Source: Kappaphycus alvarezii
Taxonomy: Eukaryota; Rhodophyta; Florideophyceae; Gigartinales; Solieriaceae
DNA length: 64,000 nt
Assembly (NCBI GenBank): GCA_002205965.3
Contig: NADL03000673.1
Coordinates: forward strand, 806,001 to 870,000
Direction of reading: 5' to 3'
Below are positions 45,301 to 57,786 of this stretch, piece after piece; position 1 is the stretch's first letter, and the number at the start of each line of letters is the position of its first letter. The notes under the pieces were generated by a model that was given only the letters and a program-made list of their open reading frames with translations, did not search any database and was not told where the DNA came from. A program made the position numbers and the translations under genes.

Positions 45301-48300
45301 TATGATCTATTTCAAATATTCTAGTATTGCACGCAGTAGTCGCATCATACTTCCATTCATGGAATAGTTTGATGATAAAGAAGATTAAAAAACTATAATT
45401 CATGATTCATATATTGCTGTGTGCGTGAAGTTTTGGAACAACTTAGATCTCATTTAGAAATTGTTTCAAGAGCTACGATATAATTCGCAGTCGAGGTCTA
45501 CATAATTCATTGATTGTGCTGTAAGTTCACACGAAAGGTTCTACGAGCGAAGTTTGTCTCAAGAAGTAACGGTACGCACCAATCTCTAGTAAATTAATAC
45601 CCTTCTTTGAGCAAAAAGGGATGTGTTAAATATATTGTCACCGGAGATCATCTGATGCATCTAGTGAGACTGAATGCTTCCAATTCTTTGACCTTGATAC
45701 ATTACGCGGTGCATTAATTTTCCGAATTACCAGGTGTCCCTCGTAGTACCTAAAGTGCAGTATAGGAAATTTCTCTTGAGATTGACTTCTGAAGAAACCT
45801 CACAGATCCAGTAAAGAAAGATTTGGGTACATCACATAAAATTTAAAGGGGCTTTCAGAATTCAAGTTGTCCACATATAGAAGAATAAAGATAAAAGTCG
45901 TGAAGATTTGACTGTACAAGTCTGTGACAAAAGTAAATTGTTCTCAGTGTTGTTAAGCACTAATTTTCTTCTATATTAAGAATATTGTACAGTGACCCGA
46001 TATCGAGCATTTGTGCGACTGATTACGACTTTATTGTTTAGTAAAATACAATTGAAGGGGTTAATCTTAGAGATTGATTTCAAGCCTGCTTCAAAGGAAC
46101 CAACAAGCACTTAAAATTCTTTTTTAGGGCTTTAATCACGGTATGTCCAAGCGCAGTCCGGGAGGCTATAAAATATATCTAAAGAACTCTATCTGTGTGC
46201 AATGAGGGTCATTTTTGTCTGCTGTATATGAATTCTATAAATATGCTTACAAACTGACTGGCGAGAATTTTGAAGAGCTGACTTACTTCCGTGCATTTTG
46301 GTATCATATCTCATTTTTTTCTTATTCTGTGGAGAGTATAACGTCAATTATGTTTTCTAATTGTATATAAAAGAAGCCCGTTACAGAGTTTAACTGATGC
46401 TCTGGGTAATTATAGAAGAACTGTACACTGAAATTATATAATTCCATAATAATCTTGACGTGGAGTAATTCCGTCCTTATCACACAGCATCCCAACGGGC
46501 AAGCAATTCCTTCTGTCACTCTTCTACTGGTTCTTTCTTCTATTAATCCACAATAGACAGCCTGGATACCAAACAATATATGACATTGTTCTGAACATAG
46601 AGAAATCGATTCCAGTTTCGTTGTCTGAAAATGTAAGAGGAAACTGTGTTTATGAACAAAGCAACTAATCCATTTCCGTGACTTCCTGAGCAGTTCTGTG
46701 GAACAACAGCTCATCGAAATATTTATTTTCTAGGAACTGCGATAAATCTTTTCCTCATCAAATACAATACATAACATGATGAAGATTTTTATGGAACCGA
46801 AGAGATAGGTACCACAAGACCTCTTCAGTCGCACAGAGCGTGAAAGATAAATAGTAAATGGCTGAAATAGAATCAACGGATAGTATACAGTCAAAGCCCT
46901 CGAATGAATAAAATCAACTTGAGGTTAAAGCAGTATGAAAGTGGTCATTTGGGATTGCATTAAGCACCTGAAAATAATTTCAGTTTATAAAAGCTCTTTA
47001 ATCAGTACTCATGGTAGGCTAAGCTATAGAAAAACTATGTACCATGTATAAACTGTCTATCTATACCTGCAAGGATTTTTCATCGCTTTGGCTAATGACC
47101 AATCGACTTTCCGTTGCATTAATGTAAACATCATGAGAGCAGAAACAGGAAAATTCTTTTCAGATGAATCAGAATGTTTAAGTAACGGAAGACTTGAAAA
47201 GGCGTTCAACCTGTATTGTTGGTTTTTAATAGATGAAGAGATCATGCGACGGAACACGTTCAGAGCTTGTAGCTATTCTTAGTTTGAAAAGAAGTTTGTT
47301 TCGTCTTTGGTAAATATTGAGAGAATTTATTTCATTGTTTTGGTTGAAGTAGGTGTTGAAACAGCTTGAACGGTTTATGCTCCCCATAATTCTTCAAATA
47401 ACTCTTCAACAAAACCCTGAAAAGTGTTATTATTTCAAATCAGTAAAAAATTTACGTTGGTCTCAGCAGATACTATCATTTATTAACCGCATTGAAATTA
47501 TTTTGAATTCAAGGAATCATTTAGTGACAATATGATGTCTTAAAGACTCCATAAGAAGAATTTGTTCACTTTTTCTCATCAATTGCAACGATGAATCGCT
47601 CATGAGAGATTAATTCCTCCTTTATGTACTCTCTAGCAGTTCGGAATACTTCCACGCCTAGAATCCATTTCAAAGTACATACTGTAAGGCGGTATTATGG
47701 AGTTGAGGTCATTTCAAATGCTTTACTGCAATACGGCAATACTTGTTAATCTCTCTGATTTACCCTCAAGGATAGATAATAAAATTGTTACTTGTATTTT
47801 ATGGATTCCAATGAAATTTTTGTCGCTATTGCCTAATATTTGGAGATAATGAAACCAAAATAACTTCCTTCAGAATTAGAACCATTCCCTTTACAAGCGA
47901 CTCGGATCTTTCTCTTAGTAAAACACATTTGATATCCTGCAAATATGTTTGAGAGGCTCAATTATTATACTTAATGCCTAAGGTGGATGAATTGATCTTA
48001 AAATTTACGTAAGCATTGAAAAATCTAAAATACTGGTTTTGTGCGGGCGAAATATGCGATGATTCCGAGTTCTCGAATGAAATCCATATGCTATTTTACC
48101 ATGAAATTTTTTTGCAGCTTTCTTTTTATGACGATCCAGTAACAGAAACAAAAAGTCCTATTAAATAATTTAAAATATTACGAGGAAGCTTTTGAGATTT
48201 ACGTCTGCAGAGCTGGTTGCAAAACAGGGAAAACCTATATGTGCCTGTTGTAAGTGAAATGCTCCTATGCCATCTATAACTCTTAAAACGTGTTAAACCA

Positions 48301-51300
48301 TAAGCAGAGAAACGCCTTGATATATATCGTAGAGACCAAATGAGACCCATCTAATTAAGAAATTAAGATTTTCAGGATCTCAACCTTTCAGAATGCGATA
48401 TATTTCTCATTGGCATCCCCGATTATTGTTTAACGGAATAAGTCCTAACAGATAGATTTAATTTGCATCAGACGAAGACTTCAACCCAGATAAAGGCCTT
48501 CTGAATAAATTGCAGATGGTGTGAAATGTGAAAGTATAGCTTAGAGCAAGACATTCTTGCTGTGGTCACTATAGGAATATTTAAAACATACTAGAGTGTG
48601 AAGGTAAAATAGTAAATGGTTGCCTGTATTCCCTTTTTTGCGAATACTGTAGAAAGTTGAATGAATCTCTCCTGTCTTTCTTTTTATTTTCACAACTCAA
48701 AGATACGAACAGAAAATAATTCTAATATTAGATAAAATCCTCAGGCCTAACAGCTCAGAGATATGCTACAGGTTAAAAATATAATTTATGAAGTAGCTAA
48801 TGATAACAGACTGCAACAGGCGATGAGGAGATGAACCCTAGTAAGGATAATTTATATGTTAGGTGGGGAAATAAGCATAAACACAAAAGATGTTGAGCCA
48901 AATAGAGTACCAATAATAAACAGTGAAGTAAATTATCGTATTTCATACTTCAAAATCAGATTTCGAAATGTGCGGAATCCATAATAACTCATCGAATCTC
49001 ATGAGAAACATTATATACACTGCGGCAGTATACTTGAATTCCTTAAAACATCACAGTATAAACAGGAAGTGTCTTTGAAATTATTTTTGTTCCTATTACA
49101 TGAAAACACCTTCAAAGTCTGCAGGATTTGAATAGATTCTTCTGTAGTTATCATTTCTACGGATAAAAATGTATAAAAATTTTTCAATAAAATATCTCTA
49201 CCAAGTTTTGGTTCTAAGTATTGCAGCGTAATCGAATGTTTTACCCAAGCAAGTGAAGCTTCCGTGATGAAAAATTACAAAAAATTTCAGCCCTATCACA
49301 ATCCTCAATAATTTTTTTCGGAGTATAAGACCCTTTTTGTCCCGAAATAATTTTTAGAGTTACATTTGTGCAGGAAGAATTTTAGACCCTTTTGGTTCAG
49401 GAAGAGAAAAAAAATTCAGAAGTTTGATGTAGAATGACTCTTTAAACTTGGCAATAAAATCTGAAAATATCATGATTAACGATAGGTTTCCTGATATCCT
49501 TCTATTTTTAAACCAGTGAATCCTGAGAGCCTGCGGAACTAATAACTAATGTAAATAGTTTCAATACTGCTAATGATTTTTATTCATTCGACTAACTTCT
49601 ACAGTCAGAAAACAGTTCATGGGTCACGTCGGCCACGAATTGCGCACATAATATAAAAGATGTAACAAAATGTAACTATATATCGACAACAGAGAAAGAC
49701 GCAGCACTAAAATAACGCAAGGTATAGGATAATTGAAAATTTTACATCAAACGGGAATGAAACAAATGATAAATATATACCTCTACAGTCAGTGATTCTT
49801 CAAATTCCATTCAAATTATTTAAAAATACCTAAATATGGCAAAAAATAAATCTATTTCTCGCCTATGCTATTAACAGGTCGTAAATGACAGTTGTTCTCA
49901 TTTGCTTATTCGAGTCCCCAAAGAATAAAAACCGCTTTGAAATTGATTCTATATCATCTATAAGATTGCCAGAGTTGGCTCAGATAGCTGCAGTCGGAGC
50001 ATTATCGAAAAATGTTAGTGTCGGTTGCTTTTTTCCCATTCTTCATGGACCAAACCATTCTTTCAAGACTCAGATCTTTCGATGTAATCATTGTTTTTTT
50101 ATGTTCCTGGACATATGAAACAGTATTATGTATTAAAAACTAGTGGATAGCTTACTAATAGGGTATACAAACCTCTGTGGGATTTATATTTTGTCGTTTA
50201 TAATGAATGAAGTGAGAAGGGCAAATATTTTCTGGGGATCGATAGGAGAGGGTTGCGCTGGGGAGAGGCCAAGTATGGGGAAAGGAGGGATGATTTTTTG
50301 AACTAAAATGGGTAAATTAACAGCGCTATGAGTTTGAGATTATTTGAAGAGAATTCGAATAAAAAGAGAGTAAAAATTTATAGACATGTGCATCGCGAAG
50401 TGAACATGCCCATGCAAATAAACCCGAAATATAGTGGTGTGCACAAAGAATGTTTTCCGTGCATTACGAGGCGAATTGTTTGCAAGCAAACACTTTAATT
50501 TTAACTTTTTAGTTAAAAGGGACACATCAGTCAAGAGGGTGCTCACAACCTGAATTGGGAACTAATTTGCCTACAGCACACCACTTTTACCTAATTCTTC
50601 TCATTATCATCACTGAACACACAATAATACATATAACAACGTTTTACTTTGGAACTGAGAACAACTTTTGTGGGCTGCAAAACAAAAATATTTGAAAACC
50701 CAAAGAACCAAACAACTCAAAAAAGTCGACCAGGCGAGCGACTTAAAAATGATCCAACTATTTATTTGGAAGAAACCCAGCATAAAGCTAGGAAATTCCC
50801 ATCAATTATGGAGCAAATAAATCCTATTACTGCGAGGTGGTTAGACTGGCGAATGGAGAAAAACAATTACAAAGGCCAAAAGAATATTATCTCTTTTTTT
50901 TAAAAGGCGGATATTGAAATCGGCAGCAATATTTTTCAATGTGAATGATCCGTTTGCGTTCGATACCTAGAATTAGAAGGCTCTGGATACAGGGGCGTAC
51001 GATTGTACCAAGCTTATATACTCTTCCAAGTTCTTGGATAAATTGCTTCTTAATTTTTCTGGTCCAGTCCCAAGATGTAGTACTTGTTTGATTATTTCCG
51101 ACTTCTTTATATCTCTATCCTCTAACCGTGGGCACAGTTTTGGGGGACTTTTTTGGAAAATGGTTACTTTTATTCGTGAAACACCGTTGGTCGTTAATAA
51201 ATATTTTAGGTTCACGACTGTATGAACGAGATTCTTTTATTTCCTTGTAATTTAGACGATGAACAAGGGCTATTATTGTGAGCATCAAAATTCCCTGCGA

Positions 51301-51385
51301 AACACTGCAAATTCTGTGTAGCAACTTCTTTAAATAAGTTCGACGGCATCAGTAAAGGTTTGTCTACGAGCTCGGCCGGACTTGC
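45301..51385. other. AT-rich tract with decayed Copia remnants at its left
   Basis: Strongly AT-rich by eye, with no frame longer than about 130 codons. On the minus strand, traces of Copia proteins can be seen: a reverse-transcriptase-like ILLYVD motif near 45.9 kb and an RNase H-like stretch near 46.3-46.7 kb. They are not in the order of a single intact element, so at least two old heavily broken pieces are present. From about 47 to 51.3 kb nothing is recognised. No RNA gene was seen. Confidence 0.45.
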
Positions 51386-51389
51386 CCAT

Positions 51390-51990
51390 CGAAACGTGCT
51401 GCGACTGTTTATGGGGCACAGGATCCGACGCTTGAACTAAAAGACCGAGAACTTTACCTCTGTTCGTACATATTATATCATGAGTGGCACGGAAAACTTA
51501 AGATCAGACCGCTCGACGAGAAGAGTGATTATTCGTTATGGCTCATTCGTGCCAGTTTTTCCATCATTGCAAAGGATCTGGACATCCTGATCGGCCTGAA
51601 GACCACTATTTCAACCTCAGAACAGCCCGATTCGTCCGTCGGCTCCGGAACAGCCATGACTCAGCCCCAATTTCAGATCGCTACGGATGAACAGAATCTC
51701 CAGGTTAGCAAAACAATTGTTAGCTCCGTCGGAGACCCTGCTCCTCGGGTAGTACGCACAGTCATCAGCAATCTTGAGGATATGCTCGAGAAGTTAGATA
51801 CTCGGTGTGATTCTAACTACCGCGAGCCCTATCTAGACTATTGCGCAACTTTTCTATGTCTGTTATAGATCTGTACGCGAAGATACCTTGAAACATATCG
51901 ATTGATTGGCCAGATTGGTTGAGTAGTGAGCGAGTATGGGAGCATTGTTTGGCACCGAGAAGGAAACAGGACTTACAAATAGAATTAAAG
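51390..51990 (+). mobile_element. Copia-type gag fossil fragment
   Basis: Plus-strand pieces with the look of a UBN2-type Copia Gag: PLDEKSDYSLWLIR near 51.52 kb and AKQL-/SKTIVSSVGDPAPRVVRTVI near 51.71-51.77 kb, followed by EDMLEKLDTRCDS. The fragment is broken and stops where Gypsy-type sequence begins. Its juxtaposition with the chromovirus pol suggests one element inserted into or was deleted against the other. Confidence 0.5.
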
Positions 51991-54900
51991 GAAGGAGCAA
52001 AACCACAGAAGAATGGCTCTATAGACTTTTTGACAAAAGGATTTCAAAAATCCGAAAACAGTTGGACGAGCTACTGGAAGCTGAGTTTGTAAGACCTAGT
52101 AAGAGCCCATGGTGATCTCCCATTCTATTCATGAGCAAGAAGGATAATAGTCTACGGATTTGTGTGGATTATAGAGCCTTAAATCGGCTTATTGTAAAAC
52201 AGTTATCCCTTACCACGAATTGACGACATTTTCGACCAGCTTAAAATAGCAAAGTACTTCAGCAAAATTTATCTGAGGTCTATTTATCACCAGATCAGAC
52301 TAAACGAAGATTCGATTCCATTTACTGCCTTCAGAACATGATACGGTTACTTTGAATTTCCTGTTCTACTGTTTGGACTCACCAATGCCCCAGCCAATTT
52401 CATGAACCTAATGAATGAAATTTTCAAGGATCAGCTCGACGTATTTGTGATCGTTTATCTGGATGACATTATCATCTACATTAATACATGGAGAGATCAC
52501 TTGAACCAAATTTGAACTGTAGTCGAAATCCTCAGAAGAGAAATGTTGTTCGCAAATTATCTAAATGCGTTTTTAGAGTTACAGAAGTGGATTATCCAGA
52601 ACACACCATTTCCCAAAGTGGTATTTCCGTCGATGCAAATAAGATAAGTGCAGTCATGGAATGGCCGATGAAAAAAAAGCAACAAGGACAGTCTTTTCTT
52701 GCTTGCGTCAATTACTACCGGGGATTCAGAAAAGGCTATTCAAATGCTTTCCGAACTTCTGACAGATTTGACGAAAAAAATCAATTTCCAATGGAGCCAC
52801 GCCCAAGGTGATGCCATCAAAGTACTCAAGCAAACATTTTGTAGTGCACCAGTTCTCAGAAATTTCGACGCGAAACTGCCCATCGACGTATCTACAGATG
52901 CGCCACAGTATACAACTGATGCAGTACTGGAACAGGAAGAATAAAGTCCTAGAAGACCGGTTGCTTTGGTCTCCAGAACTCTTAATGATTCCGAGCAAAC
53001 ATACGCAGTCCATGAGGGAAAAACTTTAGCCATTGTAGATTCCCTCAAGTGGTGGAGATCCTACCTTTACGTTAATTTATTCACTGTTCACTCGGAGATA
53101 CCTAGAAACCCAAGAAAAATTGTCGCTGTGACAAGTGAGATGGATAAAAAGATTAGTTAATTTCGACTTCAAGATAATCCCCATCTCAAGAGCATCAAAT
53201 GTAATGACGGATGCACTATCGAGGCAACCACAAGATGTGACTTCACCTTATCACTGGAATAATTCATTACTTCAAGAAGTTATCACCAAGAAATCCTCAG
53301 AATCATATAATATTTCGACCATATGAGTCACGAACACTGAGCCAGTGGGTTGGCAGAAGATTATGGTAGGGATAAAAAACCGCAGATCCCATTATAAAGA
53401 CCCGAAAGCTCTTTTGAGCGTCGAGGGATTATTCTACTTAGAAACAAGAAGATCCGTGTACCACAAGTAAATTTTAGATTCAAGCTCCTGCATTACTATC
53501 ATTGCATGCCTAACACGGGACATCTAGGAATAAGCAAAACTATCAACAGAATATCACCAAAGTTTTATTGGAACAATTTAAGATTGGATGTAATCCAGTG
53601 TGTTCGATCCTGTCCAATTCCATAGAATCAAAGCAACCAATCTGAGGCCCGCAGTTCTTTGACAACCACTAGAACCACCGAAAACCAAATGGAACCACAT
53701 AACCATGGATTTCATCGCACCTCTCCCAAAGTCGAGAAATGGAAACAACGGCGTGTTGACAGTGGTAGACAGACTTTCTAAGGTGATCAGAATAATACCA
53801 ACGGAACCAAACACAGATGCTCCCGAAGCGGCTCTGCTGTTCAAGAGTCATTTATACAGACACCATGGATTACCAGAGAACATCATTTGTGACCGAGATT
53901 CCATCTCTATGAGCAAGTTTTGGACAATGCTGTTTGATTTTCTGGGAACAAAGATATCCCCCTCTTCCGCATACCACCACAAACTGATGGACAGTCGGAG
54001 ATAATGAACAGTAACATAGAGTAAATGATCCGTGCTTTCCTTAGCTTCGACAAATCAGATTGGGAGAATTAAATGGTAGACTTTGAAGTTGCTTACACCT
54101 CTGTGAATTTAACCACAAATTTCTCCCCTTTTTCCTCCATTATGGACTTCAACCAAGAACAGTACTGTTATATGTTTGAGCGTTGGATAATCCAGCGACA
54201 GAAGGTTTCCTGAAAGATATGTAGGAAGCATTAAGGAAAGCCAAGAATAAAATCCGAAAATACAATGAATCCACCTCAAAATATGTAAACTAGAAGAGAA
54301 GGCCGTCTACGTTCAAAATTAGTCATAATTTTTGGCTAGCAATACAGAACTTATCACTCGAGGATGCAGCTGGATCACGCAAACTGAACCCAAAGTATTG
54401 TGGTCCCTTTGAAATCACAGAAGATATAAAAGGTGTGACGTACAGTCTGCGGTTATCTCAACCGATCATTGACAGAGGAATACATAATGCGTTTCAGGCT
54501 AGCCTCTTGAAACCGTTCTTTGAAGATGATTTCAACCAACAAATTAAACCTCCGCAAACTCTCCAATTTCAAGATGGACATGGGGAATACGAAGTTAAAT
54601 CTGTACTCACTCACAAGAAAGAAACTGGCAAAAATAAATTACTTGCAAATGGAATGGGTACAAAGATCATGGGAACTCATGGCTACCCAAACCATACCTT
54701 AAGGATTCAAAAGATCTTTTGAATAGTTACAAGTAAAAACTCAAGAATCGGGGCGACTCTTCTCTATAGGGGGGAGTGATGTTGTATTCCACAGATTAAC
54801 CGTCCTTTGTGACGTGGTATTTCACAGGCCTTACAGCTTTACACGAATTTACCGCATCTTCTTTACTGTAGATTCAGACAACCATTAGCCTTACAACTCG

Positions 54901-55330
54901 GGCTACTAGGCACTCTACTGCTATTACAATTTTCCTTACAGTTTTTGACACAACAGTTTACCCTATTGGTACACTTGGAATAGTTACCGGTGAGTTGCAC
55001 ACTGGTACACTATATCACTGCTTTACAATCGAAAGTCGCCTTGCTATCCCATGCCACCTGGACCAATGCACGTCTTACATCTTGTCAGAGTATGTCACTC
55101 GTGCCGAATACAATTCTAAAGTGCTATTTAAGATACCATCAGGGCTGTTTCACGGGAAAACTTTGCATTCGCTACTGTTAGTCTACATTTTCTGTAGTAT
55201 GTAGCTATTCCTAGTTATATATAGTCTAAATCTTTGGTTTGGAGCTACCAGTTTATTCCAGCCATCCTCAACCAAAGTGTCAACTACAGGTTAACCTATA
55301 TCTGCTAGTGGGCGCTTAAAACCCTACACT
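51990..55330 (+). mobile_element. Ty3/Gypsy chromovirus fossil, 5' part missing
   Basis: On the plus strand the recognisable parts are reverse transcriptase (about 52.0-52.5 kb, CVDYRALNRL and the [11 protein letters not shown] active-site box near 52.46 kb), RNase H (about 52.8-53.2 kb), integrase (about 53.4-54.1 kb, MDFIAPLPKSRNGNNGVLTV and ENIICDRD) and a C-terminal chromodomain-like region near 54.58-54.65 kb (EYEVKSVLTHK), which places it among chromoviruses. A purine-rich tract (AGGGGGGAG) sits just before the 3' LTR start at 54,780. Gag, protease and the 5' LTR were not found. It is broken, with roughly ten or more interruptions. Confidence 0.85.
54780..55330 (+). repeat. Probable 3' LTR of the chromovirus fossil
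   Basis: Starts TGTTGTATTCC directly after the purine-rich tract. It contains a TATA-like TTATATATAG near 55,217 and may end at about 55,330 (ACCCTACA). The right boundary is tentative because no 5' partner is present in the window. Confidence 0.55.
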
Positions 55331-55724
55331 ATTGCGCGGTCAGTAGATATTGCCATTAAACGTAAAAGAGTGGCACTAGATTTCATCTCCACCTGCCCAT
55401 ACTCCCAAGCCACTACCTATATACTAGCTGGAGAGTGTAGGCTGGATATCTACTCACCTTACGCACCAGCTACTAGCTGAGGAGAACATGCAGTTGCTGG
55501 TTAGGTAGTTTAACAAGAGACAGACAATCGGGATCAACAAACTGATTCAGTCTGTATTTCTTGTAAAGGGGGTTGAGTGTGGTTGGTTCACTGCGAGTGG
55601 TTTAAAGTTTGAAGTACTCTAAACTTGAAATCAAAAGATGTTGCAGGATCTACAGTACGAAATTCCTCAGTATTTCAGTCACTATAAAGTGACCGATAGA
55701 CTTGTCAAAAACCAGGCGGCATTG
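55331..55724. other. Short non-coding gap
   Basis: Between the probable 3' LTR and dispersed repeat B. No gene or structure recognised. Confidence 0.4.
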
Positions 55725-56000
55725 GAAGTAACATCAACGCCGCGTGTCATTAAAGGAGGATAGCCCTTACCTTGGAGTATTGTTCCAATGCTCGGCTGGG
55801 GACCGATCGTGCCACCTCCGCGATAAAGGAGAACACATCGGAATCCACCTTCCTAGCGTAAAGATTGGAACTAGGGCGAGCCTGCCCCTACCGGTTAATC
55901 TGGCTTTATTGGCAGCGTTTAACCTCGTCAAGGGGTTGAAAAATTCAATTTGAAAGATTTCAATCTGATATGAGAAGGTTCCAAGGGTTTGACGAAGGTA
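55725..56000. repeat. Dispersed repeat family B, copy 2
   Basis: Related to 37,620-37,910; landmarks are listed there. This copy has the best-kept stretch GATCGTGCCACCTC followed by GAACACATCGG. No frame is conserved between the copies. Confidence 0.68.
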
Positions 56001-56859
56001 ATATCAAATTAAAGTAAAGTTAATAAACAAGACATTAGACATGCAGCATATGAAACCTCTTCAACGCTGGATGATGTTACAGATTGATTGAAACTACGTT
56101 CTGATTTTCCGCATTGCTCTGTTAGCGGCGAATTATTAAGCATCCCTTACTTGATTGGAGCCATGATAATTTTGGTTTACTCGGCAAGATCAAGTACATT
56201 TAGCTATTGATCTATAGAATATTCAGAACTAGTTATGAATCGTCTCTGTAGCGATGTTTAAAACTGCTCTAAGAGGCATCTGATGAGATTAGTTAGTGAT
56301 ATAGGATGTTGGAGATCATATTTATCACAGCAGAAGAGAGTTCTTCTAATGATCTCCACTGATATTCTTATGGTTGAGAATGGAGAGCTGTTTATGAGAT
56401 CATAACACGACATGCTGTTTCCGTATCATACGATGATCAACCCACCAGCAGCACCAGCAACAGAACCTGCAATATTACATTATGTTAATTTTGAAGTTCA
56501 AAACCATCATTGATTTAGCCCCTGGACTCCTAAAGGGTGCTTACCGACTTCGCGTTGGACGTAGCTGTCTGGGCGATGGAGACATCGCGTAAGGTCCCAG
56601 CGGTGCTCGCCCAAAGTCACGCTGCTGAAGCCGTAAATTCTAACGCAGCAAATTTGTTGGCCGGCCTGGACCCGGCTTTTTAGAGCAAATAACGAGCTAC
56701 TCTGGGTACCCTCTACGATACTTCGGGCGACATCCGACCATATTTTCCAGACAGAATGCCACCCCACATTCTTCCCACGTTAACATTTCTGGCCCCTATT
56801 TCGACATCACTACTATGCAGTTTCGGTATTAAACTGTAATAACATTTGGGTAACAGATC
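56001..56859. other. Non-coding stretch with repeat D copy 2
   Basis: No gene is recognised. Family D copy 2 lies at 56,704-56,781. The preceding 180 bases are GC-richer and include an 86-codon minus frame with no recognisable motif. Confidence 0.4.
56704..56781. repeat. Dispersed repeat family D, copy 2
   Basis: Related to 34,246-34,322. Shared stretches include ATCCGACCATATTTTCCA-like sequence and GCCACCCCACATT. Here it does not lie inside a recognisable family A copy. Confidence 0.62.
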
Positions 56860-57205
56860 TAGTAGATCATCCGGTCGTTTGTCCAGTCTACTGTTCACTA
56901 AACGCCCTCACCAGGAACCCAGTCGTTATCCAGTCTTCAACCGACTTGAATTCTCAGTTGGGCATATAATTTCCAGTCTTCAGTCGACTGGGCGTTTCAG
57001 AAACCCAGTTGATTTCCATTCATCAGGCAGCTGGACCTCCCTGTTATGTAGTCGATTTCCAGTCACCAGTCGACTGGACTAAGTCTGTGACCCAGTTGAT
57101 AGTCAACTACACAGTCAATGGTATATTTTTCAAAGCAGTCTTTATATGACTGGCAGTTGACTGGGTAATACCTTTTCCAGTCCTACAGTAGTCAAAAGTC
57201 AACTG
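56860..57205. repeat. Cluster of CCAGTCGACTGG-type palindromic units
   Basis: At least twelve CCAGT/ACTGG half-sites occur in about 345 bases in both orientations, with full palindromes such as CAGTCGACTGGG (near 56,981) and CCAGTCGACTGGAC (near 57,068) and the recurring neighbour ATTTCCA. Spacing is irregular, about 15-45 bases, so it is not a simple tandem repeat. CCAGTCG plus ATTTCC is also the core of the inverted repeats at 38,939-39,407. Confidence 0.65.
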
Positions 57206-57786
57206 GGACGTCATTTAGGTTGAGAAATATTGCATATAAAATGTTTGAATAATGCCCATCCAATGAGAGGTAATACTGTGGCGGTCCTGCTGTACAAGTT
57301 GACAGCACGTTGAAGAGCAGAGAGTATACGCGAACAAATTTTGCAAATTTTTCCTGTATTTCCGAAATACTTGACTTACGTATTCCAGAAATTGCAGTAT
57401 TTCTAAAAATCAGTTCTAAAATGAACCAGAAATATGAGCAGTAATAGAAATGGTTTCTGCAATGTATGATTGGCGCGAAAGCAGTAACACGAAGGGAATC
57501 TGAAAATAGCCCGTTCACAATTAACCAACATTTGCCCAGAACCTGTACTTAGCCTTTTGATAAGCTGCTTTGCAGAAGGAATGGTAGCTCTTAGTAAACT
57601 CGGGCAAGGCTAAATTGGAGTCTGCTGGCCGTTCACATGTACTTTGAAAATGTAGAACAGTTCGTGTAATCCGCTGAGCGTCCCGCTTCCGCGGGCAGCC
57701 TCCGGCTGCGGGACAAAGTCTGTTCCTTCGGCCCTGCAGGACGCGTACTTTGTTCCTCGCACTTCGGCTCCCCTCGCTCACATGTT
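57206..57786. other. 3' flank of the Harbinger transposase
   Basis: Mixed composition. A GC-rich stretch at 57,670-57,780 contains the inverted repeat GCAGCCTCCGGCTGC and could form a strong hairpin. It may be subterminal sequence of the transposon, but its terminal inverted repeat could not be located. Confidence 0.4.

Noticed and set aside
44416-51390. A 5' LTR for the chromovirus fossil
   Set aside because: No stretch left of 51.4 kb matches the TGTTGTATTCC start and following bases of the 3' LTR; the partial similarity near 44.8-45.06 kb is too weak and too far away.
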